IMG/VR virus record: IMGVR_UViG_3300044981_000078
Coordinates: 1-64,000 of that record
Strand: one strand, 5' to 3'
DNA: 64,000 bases
From: a virus
A program made the translations under genes and the position numbers. Under the pieces are notes generated by a model, which saw only the letters and a list, made by a program, of their open reading frames with translations, ran no database searches and was not told the DNA's origin. Each line of letters begins with the position of its first letter. Position 1 is the first letter of the stretch. Positions 36,436-45,695 of this stretch are shown in pieces.

Positions 36436-37154
36436 TGCTGATAATTGGCTTCGGGAATAAATCGCGCCACGGGAAAGACACCGCCGCAGAGGCAATTAAG
36501 AACTTCTACGACACTAAGAACACTTTGTTGTTGAAGCACGGTCAGGATAAGGCGGTCACTCGGATTGGAGTATTCAAATTTGCAACCGCGTTGTATCAGG
36601 AAGTTGCAGATTATATTAGGGCATACGGCGGTGCAGAAAAATTATTTTCTGACATTGGGAAAGGTGACGCGGCGGTACAGTTGCCAGTAGGTGCAGGAGC
36701 ATATATGGGAGCACTCCGAATACCAACTTGGGTAACGAAGGGTGACCCGACACCGATTGTTGGACTGACTGTTTCAGCGCCGTACGGTAAGCACCCCAAA
36801 TTGTTGCAATGGTGGGGCACAGAGTATCGACGTAAGAACTTCGGAGAAAATTATTGGGTAGATAAGCTATTTGAAAGTATTCCGAGTAACATAGACATCG
36901 CTCTTGTGAGTGACGTTCGATTCCAGAATGAGGCAGATTCAATAACTGAACGTGGCGGATACAATGTGAACGTGACCCGGCTATTGCCGGACGGCACACC
37001 ATATCGCTCACAAGATCGTCCGGCAGATCATTTGTCAGAGACCGCACTAGATTCGTATCCGTGGCAATTCAGACTATCAAATCATGAGGGACATCAAGCG
37101 CTGCTAGAAGAGCAGGCGATCACTCTGACAGAGTATTTACGGGGACTCAAGTGA
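36435..37154 (+). CDS. Deoxynucleoside monophosphate kinase
   Basis: 239 residues. P-loop GFGNKSRHGKDTAAEA (5-20) fits the phage dNMP kinase family. The substrate-side motif LLQWWGTEYRR (about 118-128) and DIALVSDVRFQNEAD (about 155-169) are also typical. Supplies dNDPs for replication alongside ThyX and RNR. Confidence 0.8.
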   Translation: MLIIGFGNKSRHGKDTAAEAIKNFYDTKNTLLLKHGQDKAVTRIGVFKFATALYQEVADYIRAYGGAEKLFSDIGKGDAAVQLPVGAGAYMGALRIPTWVTKGDPTPIVGLTVSAPYGKHPKLLQWWGTEYRRKNFGENYWVDKLFESIPSNIDIALVSDVRFQNEADSITERGGYNVNVTRLLPDGTPYRSQDRPADHLSETALDSYPWQFRLSNHEGHQALLEEQAITLTEYLRGLK

Positions 37155-37324
37155 CCAAACCCAGGAAGCAGAAAGATTATACACCGAAACCGAGCAAGAC
37201 CGGGATGATGACCTGTGAACTAGATCATCAGTGGATCGCAATCAATCAGAATCCAGAGCGTGTGTCGGTTCCGTGCCCGGTATGTGGCAACCAAACGTCA
37301 GTGAATAGATTGGAAAAACTATGA
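37151..37324 (+). CDS. Small zinc-ribbon protein
   Basis: 57 residues from GTG 37151, overlapping stops on both sides. MTCELDHQW...VPCPVCGNQT is a zinc site. Basic N-terminus (TKPRKQKDYTPKPSK). Probably nucleic-acid binding. Confidence 0.55.
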   Translation: MTKPRKQKDYTPKPSKTGMMTCELDHQWIAINQNPERVSVPCPVCGNQTSVNRLEKL

Positions 37325-37902
37325 TCGATAGCAAGGGCAATGACGCAGTCAAGGCGTATATCGCTACGGTGACCGGCAAGAAGTTTTTTCTGTTGTCCCC
37401 GAAGCTAGAGGATATCGATATATACGATATCGCTCACTCCCTGGCGATGCAGTGCCGTTGGACCGGCCATACGAAGTTTCATTACTCGATTGCGCAGCAT
37501 AGTTATTATTGTAGTTTTATTGGTTCCGAGTTAGAAGCGTTCGACCGACTGATGCATGATGCGTCAGAAGCATATATTGGTGATTTAAATAGACCACTGA
37601 AGCATTATACTGAGGCAGGCATAGCATACCGACGCCAAGAGGCGGTGATTCAGAGAGCGATTGCAGAGAGATTTGGGTTCTCAATAATAGAACCTATGTC
37701 TGTGAAGATAGCGGACAACATGATGTTGTATGCAGAGAAAGACCAGATCATGAGTATCAGATTTGAAGCTAGTGACTATCAGGGCGGTACCAAGATTGAC
37801 ACAACCGCCGCCGATGTTACTATCGAGCGGTGGTCGCCAGAACAAGCAAAGCAAATGTTTTTAAATCGTTTCGAAGAGCTATATAAAAGGAGAATTAACT
37901 AA
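37321..37902 (+). CDS. HD-domain phosphohydrolase (YfbR-like nucleotidase)
   Basis: 193 residues. HYSIAQHSYYC (about 54-64) and LMHDASEAYIGDLNRPLK (about 77-94) give the H...HD...D metal site; a late D (KIADN) completes it. Related enzymes are 5'-deoxynucleotidases. Fits the nucleotide module. Confidence 0.8.
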   Translation: MIDSKGNDAVKAYIATVTGKKFFLLSPKLEDIDIYDIAHSLAMQCRWTGHTKFHYSIAQHSYYCSFIGSELEAFDRLMHDASEAYIGDLNRPLKHYTEAGIAYRRQEAVIQRAIAERFGFSIIEPMSVKIADNMMLYAEKDQIMSIRFEASDYQGGTKIDTTAADVTIERWSPEQAKQMFLNRFEELYKRRIN

Positions 37903-38240
37903 TGTCTGAGGTAATCAGCAACTATGTAACAATCACATGTGACGCCGCAGGATGCGATAAGAATGTCACGTTCCTGGGCACGGATGACGGCGGAAAGAAG
38001 GTAATTCAGGAGAACCCGTGGATGAATTCACTTCGCACCATTCAAACCATAGACGGCAGGAAGTTCATCTATTGTTCTGACGAGTGCGAGGCCAAGGGGG
38101 TAGGAGCCGGATCACACAATCAGAAGGTTATTGTGACCCCGCAGGCAAACTCAGTGGACCTCGCTGCGCAGGCGGCAGAACGAGCACGTCAAGCGACCGA
38201 GGCACTGAAGACCGGACACGGTAAGGTAGCGCTAAGCTAG
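37902..38240 (+). CDS. Hypothetical zinc-binding protein
   Basis: 112 residues. CDAAGCDKNV and FIYCSDECEAKG form a treble-clef-like pair (about 13-19 and 58-65), then an Ala-rich helical tail. Function unknown. Confidence 0.55.
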   Translation: MSEVISNYVTITCDAAGCDKNVTFLGTDDGGKKVIQENPWMNSLRTIQTIDGRKFIYCSDECEAKGVGAGSHNQKVIVTPQANSVDLAAQAAERARQATEALKTGHGKVALS

Positions 38241-38524
38241 TGTTTCTCGGACCAAACGGACCTAGCCTGATATCGGAAGAGTTTAATCAACTCTGCATAG
38301 ATACACATGTGGAGGTTACGGTTAGACCTCTTCCGAATCCAGGTAACCCGTATCAGGCAGTTCGTATGTTGGAGTTTAAGAGTTTCAGCGATCAAGTCAT
38401 ATTAGTGACTCAGAACGATCAGAAGAGAACAACGCACTATATCCCGGCGAGGGGCTCGATTCAGATGATACTGAATCCGGGTGAGCCTCTGCCAAACATA
38501 GAGAAGGTGTCCGATGGTGTTTAG
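38240..38524 (+). CDS. Hypothetical protein
   Basis: 94 residues from GTG 38240 with a 1-base overlap. Beta-rich centre (VRMLEFKSFSDQVILVTQND). Not recognised. Confidence 0.5.
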   Translation: MFLGPNGPSLISEEFNQLCIDTHVEVTVRPLPNPGNPYQAVRMLEFKSFSDQVILVTQNDQKRTTHYIPARGSIQMILNPGEPLPNIEKVSDGV

Positions 38525-38882
38525 TAGTTACTTTGTAGACTTCACAGCGTACATTGACGAACGGAAGAGACCTGAAAACTTTCCGCATGTAGTTCATGAT
38601 AAGCAGGTCTTAAAGGATGTCGAGAGTATTCCACATCTTCAATTCTTAGTGAATGAAAGATTCATTAAGCTGGTATCGGCTGCCGGGATAGTCGCAATGA
38701 AGGACGAAGACATAGTGGATGAGGGGGTAATCACTTTCGATAGACGAGTTTTTGTGCCGTGGCATATGATCACTCACATGAAGCTAGATGTGAATATCTT
38801 GCCTCCTCCGAAGTCAACTCAGGACTCGATGGTTCCCGGTCACATCATTCCAGGCGAGCCTCCGAAGGAGCTACTAAATTGA
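38514..38882 (+). CDS. Hypothetical protein
   Basis: 122 residues. Starts 11 bases before the previous stop. Mixed alpha/beta, Pro-rich end (LPPPKSTQDSMVPGHIIPGE). Not recognised. Confidence 0.5.
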   Translation: MVFSSYFVDFTAYIDERKRPENFPHVVHDKQVLKDVESIPHLQFLVNERFIKLVSAAGIVAMKDEDIVDEGVITFDRRVFVPWHMITHMKLDVNILPPPKSTQDSMVPGHIIPGEPPKELLN

Positions 38883-39604
38883 TTCTTTTGAGCTTGGACT
38901 TTGAGACCACAGGTCTTTCTGTTACGGATGATCGCGTAATCGAAGTTGGGGCCGTGCTTTATTCCACAAATCAACACAAGTGCTTGGACAGTTTAGGGGT
39001 GTTGGTTAAGACCGATAAACAGATTACACCAGAGATAACTGGGATTACGAATATACATCCGGCAGCAGTCGAGCGCTTTGGATACGACCCTGACGACATT
39101 CTTGATCTGCTTATCAATATGATAGCCAATGCCGATGCAATGATCGGCTATAACGTCAAAAGATTCGATAAACATGTATTCAATAATTGGGCTGAGCGTG
39201 CCGGACAGTCTCATGGAGCTAGTATATGGATCGATCTATTCCAAGACCTCCCGTGGACGGTGCCAACCGGTAAATTGAGCCATGTAGCGGCAGACCACGG
39301 CATACTAAACTTATTTCCTCACTCAGCTATGGCCGATGCGCAGACAGTGTTAGCGATAGCAAGTAAATACGATCCGGAAGAGCTATTACATCGGGCGCAG
39401 TCCCCTACTGTAGTACTTCAAGCACGCCAAGACCGTTCAAGTAATGACTTAGTTAAACGCAGTCCTTATAAATTTCGATGGTCTCCGTCAAACCGAATTT
39501 GGTGGCGACCTGCGAAGCAACAAGATGTAGAAGAGATAATTCAATCAGCTCCGTTTCCGATCACAATCGAGAAACAGTGGACGCCGGAGGAGCTAGATAA
39601 TTAA
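38879..39604 (+). CDS. DEDDh 3'-5' exonuclease (DnaQ-like)
   Basis: 241 residues from TTG 38879 (GGAG 8 bases before), coupled to the previous stop. LDFETTGLSVTDDRVIEVGA (about 6-25), IGYNVKRFDKHVF (about 86-98) and HSAMADAQTVLAI (about 147-159) are the three Exo motifs. Second such exonuclease in this arm; proofreading or nucleotide recycling is likely. Confidence 0.8.
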   Translation: MILLSLDFETTGLSVTDDRVIEVGAVLYSTNQHKCLDSLGVLVKTDKQITPEITGITNIHPAAVERFGYDPDDILDLLINMIANADAMIGYNVKRFDKHVFNNWAERAGQSHGASIWIDLFQDLPWTVPTGKLSHVAADHGILNLFPHSAMADAQTVLAIASKYDPEELLHRAQSPTVVLQARQDRSSNDLVKRSPYKFRWSPSNRIWWRPAKQQDVEEIIQSAPFPITIEKQWTPEELDN

Positions 39605-39792
39605 TGGCATCAAAAACAAAAGGCTATCAAGTCCTGGCTAAACTTGAGGTGAGTATAGGTATAGAAATTCAAGCTACAAGTTTAGAAGAAGCAGTTCAAA
39701 AATCAGCGTCTCTAAAAGAAAACGACTTTATTACGATTGAGGGTGATTACTTAGATGGGAGTTTAGAAATAACAGGAGTCTACAAATCATGA
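39604..39792 (+). CDS. Small hypothetical protein
   Basis: 62 residues, one-base overlap with the exonuclease stop. Beta-alpha-beta pattern (VLAKLEVSIGIEIQATSLEE). Not recognised. Confidence 0.5.
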   Translation: MASKTKGYQVLAKLEVSIGIEIQATSLEEAVQKSASLKENDFITIEGDYLDGSLEITGVYKS

Positions 39793-40301
39793 GCTTAGGC
39801 GGTGGAGATAAGCTGGCCCGTGGCGCATCTTCCGCGCAATTCGAGCCAGCCAATGTCAGTGAAGAGAAGTGGCTAGCAATTTTTGGAGAGGAGGGGGTTC
39901 GTAGGCTGAACGCGATGGACGAGAAGGATCGTCAGAAACTTATAGAGGAGGCCCAAGCCAAAGTAGCCGAAATAGAAGCCGAGGCCGAACTAGAGTCAGA
40001 CGTTGAGATCGAGTCGGTTCAGGATCGTATTTGGGTTATTAGATTGGAAGAGGAAGAAAAAGTCGGTGGTTTGTTTGTTCCTGACGAGGGAAAAGAAAAG
40101 CCCGCGAAAGGAATAGTTAAAGCAGTTGGGCCAGGTAAGTGGGTAAATGGAAACTTGCAGGTACCGTCAATCGCCATAGGTGATAAGGTGGTATTCGGCA
40201 AGTATTCGGGTGCTGAAGTCCAAGTAGGATTTGAACACTATTTAGTACTCCGAGAAGAAGATATTTTCGGAATAGAGAAAAAGAAAACTAAAAAAGGATA
40301 A
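39789..40301 (+). CDS. GroES-like co-chaperonin with N-terminal extension
   Basis: 170 residues. The C-terminal part (about 77-165) is a Cpn10 fold: VQDRIWVIRLEEEEKVGGLF (mobile-loop side), AKGIVKAVGPGKW, SIAIGDKVVFGKYSGAEV and YLVLREEDIFGI. The first 75 residues are an acidic helical extension absent from GroES. Phage co-chaperonins replace GroES for capsid folding (family knowledge). No GroEL gene is in the window. Confidence 0.8.
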   Translation: MSLGGGDKLARGASSAQFEPANVSEEKWLAIFGEEGVRRLNAMDEKDRQKLIEEAQAKVAEIEAEAELESDVEIESVQDRIWVIRLEEEEKVGGLFVPDEGKEKPAKGIVKAVGPGKWVNGNLQVPSIAIGDKVVFGKYSGAEVQVGFEHYLVLREEDIFGIEKKKTKKG

Positions 40302-40309
40302 AAACTAAA

Positions 40310-40885
40310 ATGCAGATACCAGCAGCTAAAGTATATGAAAAGCCAGAAGCAGGACCGCACTACGCAGTACTTATCGATGTGGTCGATCTAGGGATCATTA
40401 CAGCTACATTCAATGGACAGCCAAAGAGCTACCCGGCGCTCCGATTCATTTGGAGCCTAGCGACCGTGGGTAAGGACGGCAAGCCGTTGCAGGTTTGGAG
40501 CAAGAAGATCAACGCATCTAGCTGGCACGAGAAGGGAAACCTATACCAGACAGTTAAGCAGATTCTCGGTGTCCCTCCGCAGCCGACACTAGACCCGGAA
40601 TCACTGATCGGTCAGGTCCGTCAGGTCTTTGTAAGTCGAGAGAAGAGCCCCGACGGTCTCAAGGACTACGCAAATATCATCGGTATCGTTCCGGCACCGG
40701 CGGGATTTAATCTACCGATTCCAGCGGATTATGTCCGTGTGAAGTACCGCCCACAACAGACAGCAGGGCCTAATGGACAGCCTGTTCAGACCTATCAGGC
40801 TCCGCCGCCTCAACAGCAACCCCAGCAAACCCCACCATTCGCCCCACAGCCCGTACCCGGGCAAGGTGGAACAATTAAGTTCTAA
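40310..40885 (+). CDS. Possible single-stranded DNA-binding protein
   Basis: 191 residues. Beta-rich first 125 residues (YAVLIDVVDLGIITATFNGQ) suggest an OB-like domain. The tail (about 145-191) is Pro/Gln-rich. Placed next to the primase-helicase. The assignment is from context and layout only. Confidence 0.45.
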   Translation: MQIPAAKVYEKPEAGPHYAVLIDVVDLGIITATFNGQPKSYPALRFIWSLATVGKDGKPLQVWSKKINASSWHEKGNLYQTVKQILGVPPQPTLDPESLIGQVRQVFVSREKSPDGLKDYANIIGIVPAPAGFNLPIPADYVRVKYRPQQTAGPNGQPVQTYQAPPPQQQPQQTPPFAPQPVPGQGGTIKF

Positions 40886-40950
40886 GCTAACCGGAAAGCC
40901 GCGACTAGGCTTGGCAAGGCGGGAGAGACCGCCAACTTACGGAGCGCACA

Positions 40951-42993
40951 GTGGGACTGTTCAAAGAAATAGCGGAGCCTCTAGTTACACGCGGTGTGCC
41001 TGTAATGCCACTGCGCCCAAAAACTAAGATAGCTTTCTTTAACGATTGGCCTCGTGTAGCGACAACTAATTCAGAACAAATTCAAAAGTGGGATGAGGAA
41101 TTTCCAAACGCAAATGGCGCGTGCGTGGCCCATGCGCATCCTGATGGGGTGTGGTTTTTTGAGATAGACAAACCAGGATTCATTGATGAATTACAGGCCG
41201 AGACCGGACAAATACTTCCCGAAACTTTTATGGTACGGTCCAGCCCGGGCCGTGGCCATCTATATTTTCGCCATAACGCGTCTTCTATTTCTCTAGCCGA
41301 AAAAAGTAAAGTTATAAAAGCTGTTCAAGATAAGAAAGAGGTTTGGTCTGCTCGCTTAGATAACGCCTATGTGGTCGCGCCGGGGAGCTATCATCCTGTA
41401 TCCGGATTACGTTATGAAACCTTACGTGATGTAGATATAGCCATAGCGCCCGATTGGTTGATCGCGTGGTGTAAAAACCAGGCGACAGAAGACGAAAAAC
41501 TGTCTGTATCCTCCATAGATGGTCCAAAGATTCCACGGGGAGCGCACGATACTACTTTAACTCGTATTGCAGGAAAGCTTCGTCAAGATGGACTAGAAGA
41601 AGATTTTATCTACAATGCGATAGTTGAGGTGTGCGAAAAGAGATGTGAGGGCTACGGTTCTGACTATCGAGATATGTGCAAGAAGATTGCACACTCAATT
41701 TGTAAGTACCCAGTCAAGGAAGCCGCGCCAGTCATCATGGGCGGGGTCGTTCTAGGCCAGCCGCAGGTTCAACCAGTTCCGGAACCGGTAGACATCGCAG
41801 CGATCCCATACCCGATATTTCCCCGTTGGTGCATGAAAGGCACATCGGTGTATGATGGACTGATAGAGCCTATATGCAAGGCTAATAGTCGGTATCCTGA
41901 GTTTATGTTCATGCCTGCGGTCGCTCTGATATTGAACTATCTTGCGGGCAAGGTCCGAGTCGAGTATAAGAATCTCATCCCGAGCTTCTATATGGTGAGC
42001 ATCGGGCGCAAGGGTCTGGTTATTAAGTCAAGTTCGGTCAAAGATGTGGTAGAATACTTGAACCATGCTGGAATTGTTAACGACGCCGGTCCGCATACCA
42101 GAAATGCCGAGGGCAAGTCACTGATATTTACCCCGGGATCGTCAGAGGGTCTAGGCATGGAAATGTCTAGGACTAACTGCAAGAATGCGGTATTATTTTA
42201 CGACGAATTGAGTATCTTGACCAGCAAGGCGGGCATAGACGGAAGCTCACTGATCCCTAACCTACTTTTGATGTATGAGTCACAGAAGTTTTCGAATTCG
42301 GTGAAGTCACGTAAAGAGATTTATAACTTTGAGCCAAACTCATACTGCACGTCATTGATAGCTTGCACCACGGACAAGAACTTCCTGCAGAACTGGTCTA
42401 AGATGGCGGGCAATAGTTCCGGGCTGGACGAACGGTTCTTCTTTTTGTACCAGCCGGAGGTGTTGAAAGAGCCGACTCCATACATAGCGGTCGATACTAA
42501 AGACGCGGCGGTAGAGACCCGTAAGAGACTAGACAAGGCTATAAAACAGCAGTTGTATCGTATCACTGACTCTACTCCTCTAGAGATGAAGATCAGTAAG
42601 CTAGGAAACCGTACCGAGATTCGTGCAGAGAAGCTGGCGCTATATTTTGCGATAGACCTGGGACGAGACGAGATAGACGAGGAGTGTGTAGATCGAGCTA
42701 TCGCTATCTGCGAATATGAAATAGCGGTCAAGAAGTACTTGAAAGTGTTCGAGTCCGCGAGTCGGGAGTCGATGATTCAAAATGAAATGATTCAGGCTCT
42801 GCAGCGCAATCAAGGCAGGCTAGAGAAGCGAAAGTTCGAGAAGCTGGTCCACCCACTGCGTCACGGTTTGAGCGTATTCAACAAGTGCTACATGTCTCTA
42901 ATCGCGGCAGGATATATCGCAGAATACGGTAGCGGAGTCAAGGGTGATCCGCAGATGGTCATCTTGCTACGAAATGTTGAGGAGGATGAATGA
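40951..42993 (+). CDS. Primase-helicase-like replication protein
   Basis: 680 residues from GTG 40951. N-terminal part (about 1-190) resembles the bifunctional primase/polymerase (AEP) fold: GVPVMPLRPKTKIAFFNDWP, VWFFEIDKPGF and SSPGRGHLYFRHN. The C-terminal part (about 290-600) resembles DUF3987/helicase-like proteins with FYDELSILTSKAG as Walker B. The Walker A position reads IGRKGLVIKSSSVKD, lacking the normal glycine loop. Probably initiates DNA synthesis with the polymerase downstream. Confidence 0.7.
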   Translation: MGLFKEIAEPLVTRGVPVMPLRPKTKIAFFNDWPRVATTNSEQIQKWDEEFPNANGACVAHAHPDGVWFFEIDKPGFIDELQAETGQILPETFMVRSSPGRGHLYFRHNASSISLAEKSKVIKAVQDKKEVWSARLDNAYVVAPGSYHPVSGLRYETLRDVDIAIAPDWLIAWCKNQATEDEKLSVSSIDGPKIPRGAHDTTLTRIAGKLRQDGLEEDFIYNAIVEVCEKRCEGYGSDYRDMCKKIAHSICKYPVKEAAPVIMGGVVLGQPQVQPVPEPVDIAAIPYPIFPRWCMKGTSVYDGLIEPICKANSRYPEFMFMPAVALILNYLAGKVRVEYKNLIPSFYMVSIGRKGLVIKSSSVKDVVEYLNHAGIVNDAGPHTRNAEGKSLIFTPGSSEGLGMEMSRTNCKNAVLFYDELSILTSKAGIDGSSLIPNLLLMYESQKFSNSVKSRKEIYNFEPNSYCTSLIACTTDKNFLQNWSKMAGNSSGLDERFFFLYQPEVLKEPTPYIAVDTKDAAVETRKRLDKAIKQQLYRITDSTPLEMKISKLGNRTEIRAEKLALYFAIDLGRDEIDEECVDRAIAICEYEIAVKKYLKVFESASRESMIQNEMIQALQRNQGRLEKRKFEKLVHPLRHGLSVFNKCYMSLIAAGYIAEYGSGVKGDPQMVILLRNVEEDE

Positions 42994-43688
42994 AGGTTAT
43001 AGAGCCGAGCTTTGACATAGTCGATCCACTTAATCAGACCGAAGGCGTTCGGTTGCTTCAGAAGATCGAGCGAATGGCTAGAATTAGCCACCGATCCGAA
43101 GAGAAACAGACCACGGAGACCTGGGAAAAGTTTATTCGGGCTGTTGTAGTTGGACATGGAGATTATTCCGTAATTGAACACGCGTCGGCTACGGTGATAT
43201 TTCGGGTTGATCGTGGGATCACGCATGAGTTAGTCAGACACCGGCTGTTCAGTTTTACGCAGGAGTCTACTCGATTTGTTAAATATGGGGTTTCAACTAG
43301 TGTCGATGCTACACTAACTCAATATGGGCATGGTATGGAATTTATATGTCCCTCTGAGGTGTATAAACCAGATCGTAGTAGGTTTGCTACATTCGAGTGG
43401 GCGGTAACTGAGGCCGAGAAAAATTATATGGCAATGTTAGCTGATGGAGTTAGGCCACAAGAAGCGCGATCAATACTTCCTAATAGTTTGGCTGCAACAA
43501 TAGCGGTTACAGGAAATCTTAGAAATTGGCGTCACTTTTTCCTGATGCGCACATCTAAAGAAACACACCCGGACTTTCGTAGGGTGACAATACCATTGTT
43601 AGAACAGTTCCAGCAGTTGATCCCAATTTTGTACGAAGACATCGTGCCAAACGCACGACAAATTGATAATCTGAGGGCACCTAGATGA
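42990..43688 (+). CDS. thyX: FAD-dependent thymidylate synthase
   Basis: 232 residues. The ThyX signature RHRLFSFTQESTRF (83-96) is complete. SVIEHASATV (about 60-69) and RNWRHFFLMRTS (about 178-189) match flavin and substrate sites. Makes dTMP from dUMP using methylene-tetrahydrofolate. ATG overlaps the previous stop. Confidence 0.93.
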   Translation: MKVIEPSFDIVDPLNQTEGVRLLQKIERMARISHRSEEKQTTETWEKFIRAVVVGHGDYSVIEHASATVIFRVDRGITHELVRHRLFSFTQESTRFVKYGVSTSVDATLTQYGHGMEFICPSEVYKPDRSRFATFEWAVTEAEKNYMAMLADGVRPQEARSILPNSLAATIAVTGNLRNWRHFFLMRTSKETHPDFRRVTIPLLEQFQQLIPILYEDIVPNARQIDNLRAPR

Positions 43689-45325
43689 CCGAGATGTCGA
43701 AGTTCGCGCAAGCGATCATGGAGCAAAAGTACAGTCACACAAATAAAGAAGGGGAGATCGAATCGTGGGAGAATATAGCTTACAGAGTCAGTAAGAAGGT
43801 ACTGCAGGCGGTCAAGGCCCCACAGACGCAGATCGAGGAAACGAAGAAGATTATAGCGGAGCGGAAATTCTTACCTGGAGGCAGGTACCTCGCTGCGACA
43901 GGTCGTCTCTTCCATCAAGTGAACAACTGCTTTTTGTTCCGAGCAGAGGACTCCCGAGAGGGTTGGGCCGACTTAATGTATAAAGGAACCCTATCTCTTA
44001 TGACCGGAGGAGGCATCGGAGTTGATTATTCGGCTGTCCGTGAAAGAGGCCGACTAATTCGTAAGACAGGGGGCGAAGCAACCGGGCCAATTAGTCTCAT
44101 GTCAATGCTGAACGAATCGGGAAGATATATAATGCAAGGTGGCTCGCGGCGCTCAGCTATTTGGGCCGGATTGAACTGGTCGCATCCTGACATCCAGGAA
44201 TTTATTCGATTAAAGGACTGGCCCGCTGAAGTCAAAGCGCTGAAGGAAAAAGACTTCAATTTTCCGGCTGCGATGGACATGACCAACATTAGTGTTTTAT
44301 TGGACGATGAATTTTTCGAGGCATATCACGATGAAAAGCATGAACAGCATACTCTGGCGCATACGGTCTATTGGTCAACTGTCAGGCACATGCTTGAAAC
44401 TGGTGAGCCGGGATTCAGTATCGATACCGGGAAAAATAGTCGAGAGACACTACGTAACGCCTGCACTGAGGTCACGAGTGCCGACGATTCCGATGTCTGC
44501 AACCTTGGTTCCATTAACATGGCGAGAATTGAGTCTTTGGAGGAAATGGAAAAGACTGTGGAATTGGGCATTGCCTTTCTTTTGGCAGGTACCGTCTACT
44601 CAGATATTCCTTTTGCCGGGATCGATAAAGTTAGAAACAAAAATCGCCGTCTTGGACTCGGTCTCATGGGACTACATGAATGGTTGCTTCGTCATAATCG
44701 GAAGTACGGTCCGGACGAAAAACTAGGAATGTATTTGGAGATTTATGCGAAAGCCGATAAATACGTCAAGCCGTACGCGAAGAAGTGGGATGTGTCACAA
44801 CCGATCAAGACAAGAGCTATCGCGCCGAACGGAACCATCGGTATCGTTGCAGAAACTACAACAGGGGTCGAACCGATATTCTGTGCCGCTTACAAAAGAC
44901 GATATCTTAAGGGAAGTGTTTGGAATTTTCAATTCGTAGTTGATCCTACTGCGAAGAGATTGTTAGATTCAGGGGTACCGCTAGAGTTAATCGAGGACGC
45001 ATATGATTTGGCCAATGACGTTGAGCGACGTGTTAGCTTCCAGGCATGGGTACAACAGTACGTCGATCACTCCATATCAAGTACGATCAACTTGCCCCGG
45101 TGGGGATCAGAACTTAACAACGAAATGCGAGTGCGGGACTTTGGAAATATGCTCATCAGGTATCTACCTCGTTTACGCGGCATTACCGTATACCCCGATG
45201 GAGCAAGAGCAGGTCAGCCTTTGAATCCGGTGCCACTTGCTGAGGCGTTAGCGCAAGAGGGTCATGTGTTCGAAGAATCAGGAACTACTGTGTGTGATAT
45301 TACGAAGGGAGGAGTTTGTGGCTAA
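43685..45325 (+). CDS. nrdJ: Adenosylcobalamin-dependent (class II) ribonucleotide reductase
   Basis: 546 residues, shorter than full-length NrdJ. VNNCFLF (first redox Cys, about 79-85), GGIGVDYSAVRERG, NACTEV (active-site N-x-C-x-E, about 258-263), NLGSINMAR, APNGTIGIVAETTTGVEP (about 378-395) and a C-terminal ITKGGVCG are visible. No small-subunit or activase gene is present, in line with class II. Requires host cobalamin. Supplies deoxynucleotides together with ThyX. Confidence 0.85.
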   Translation: MTEMSKFAQAIMEQKYSHTNKEGEIESWENIAYRVSKKVLQAVKAPQTQIEETKKIIAERKFLPGGRYLAATGRLFHQVNNCFLFRAEDSREGWADLMYKGTLSLMTGGGIGVDYSAVRERGRLIRKTGGEATGPISLMSMLNESGRYIMQGGSRRSAIWAGLNWSHPDIQEFIRLKDWPAEVKALKEKDFNFPAAMDMTNISVLLDDEFFEAYHDEKHEQHTLAHTVYWSTVRHMLETGEPGFSIDTGKNSRETLRNACTEVTSADDSDVCNLGSINMARIESLEEMEKTVELGIAFLLAGTVYSDIPFAGIDKVRNKNRRLGLGLMGLHEWLLRHNRKYGPDEKLGMYLEIYAKADKYVKPYAKKWDVSQPIKTRAIAPNGTIGIVAETTTGVEPIFCAAYKRRYLKGSVWNFQFVVDPTAKRLLDSGVPLELIEDAYDLANDVERRVSFQAWVQQYVDHSISSTINLPRWGSELNNEMRVRDFGNMLIRYLPRLRGITVYPDGARAGQPLNPVPLAEALAQEGHVFEESGTTVCDITKGGVCG

Positions 45326-45695
45326 AGTTAGTATTGACGCAGCATCAGTTTTAAACGAGCTTGCGAAACAAGTTCATGCGGCAAATAAAAAATGGTGGAC
45401 AAATCCGGCTACAAATGAGCCAATCCAGCGCAATCGCGCAGAGATGCTGATGTTAATCGTTAGTGAAATTGCTGAAGCCATGGAGGGCGAGCGTAAAAAT
45501 TTGATGGATGATAAATTGCCGCATCGCCCCATGGCTGAGGTTGAGTTAGCTGACGCCATAATTCGAATTTTAGATTACGCCAATGGCCTCGGCTATGATA
45601 TTGGCGGGGCTTATGTCGAAAAGATGAAGTATAACGCAATTCGTAAGGATCATACGGCTGAAGAGCGTCTTAAGGAAAACGGAAAGAAATTCTAA
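45318..45695 (+). CDS. MazG-like nucleotide pyrophosphohydrolase
   Basis: 125 residues from GTG 45318 after GGAGGAG, overlapping the RNR stop. LIVSEIAEAMEGERKN (E-x-x-E pattern, about 48-63) and VELADAIIRILDYANGLG (E-x-x-D, about 77-94) make the MazG metal site. May remove unusual nucleotides or alter ppGpp levels (family knowledge). Confidence 0.8.
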   Translation: MAKVSIDAASVLNELAKQVHAANKKWWTNPATNEPIQRNRAEMLMLIVSEIAEAMEGERKNLMDDKLPHRPMAEVELADAIIRILDYANGLGYDIGGAYVEKMKYNAIRKDHTAEERLKENGKKF

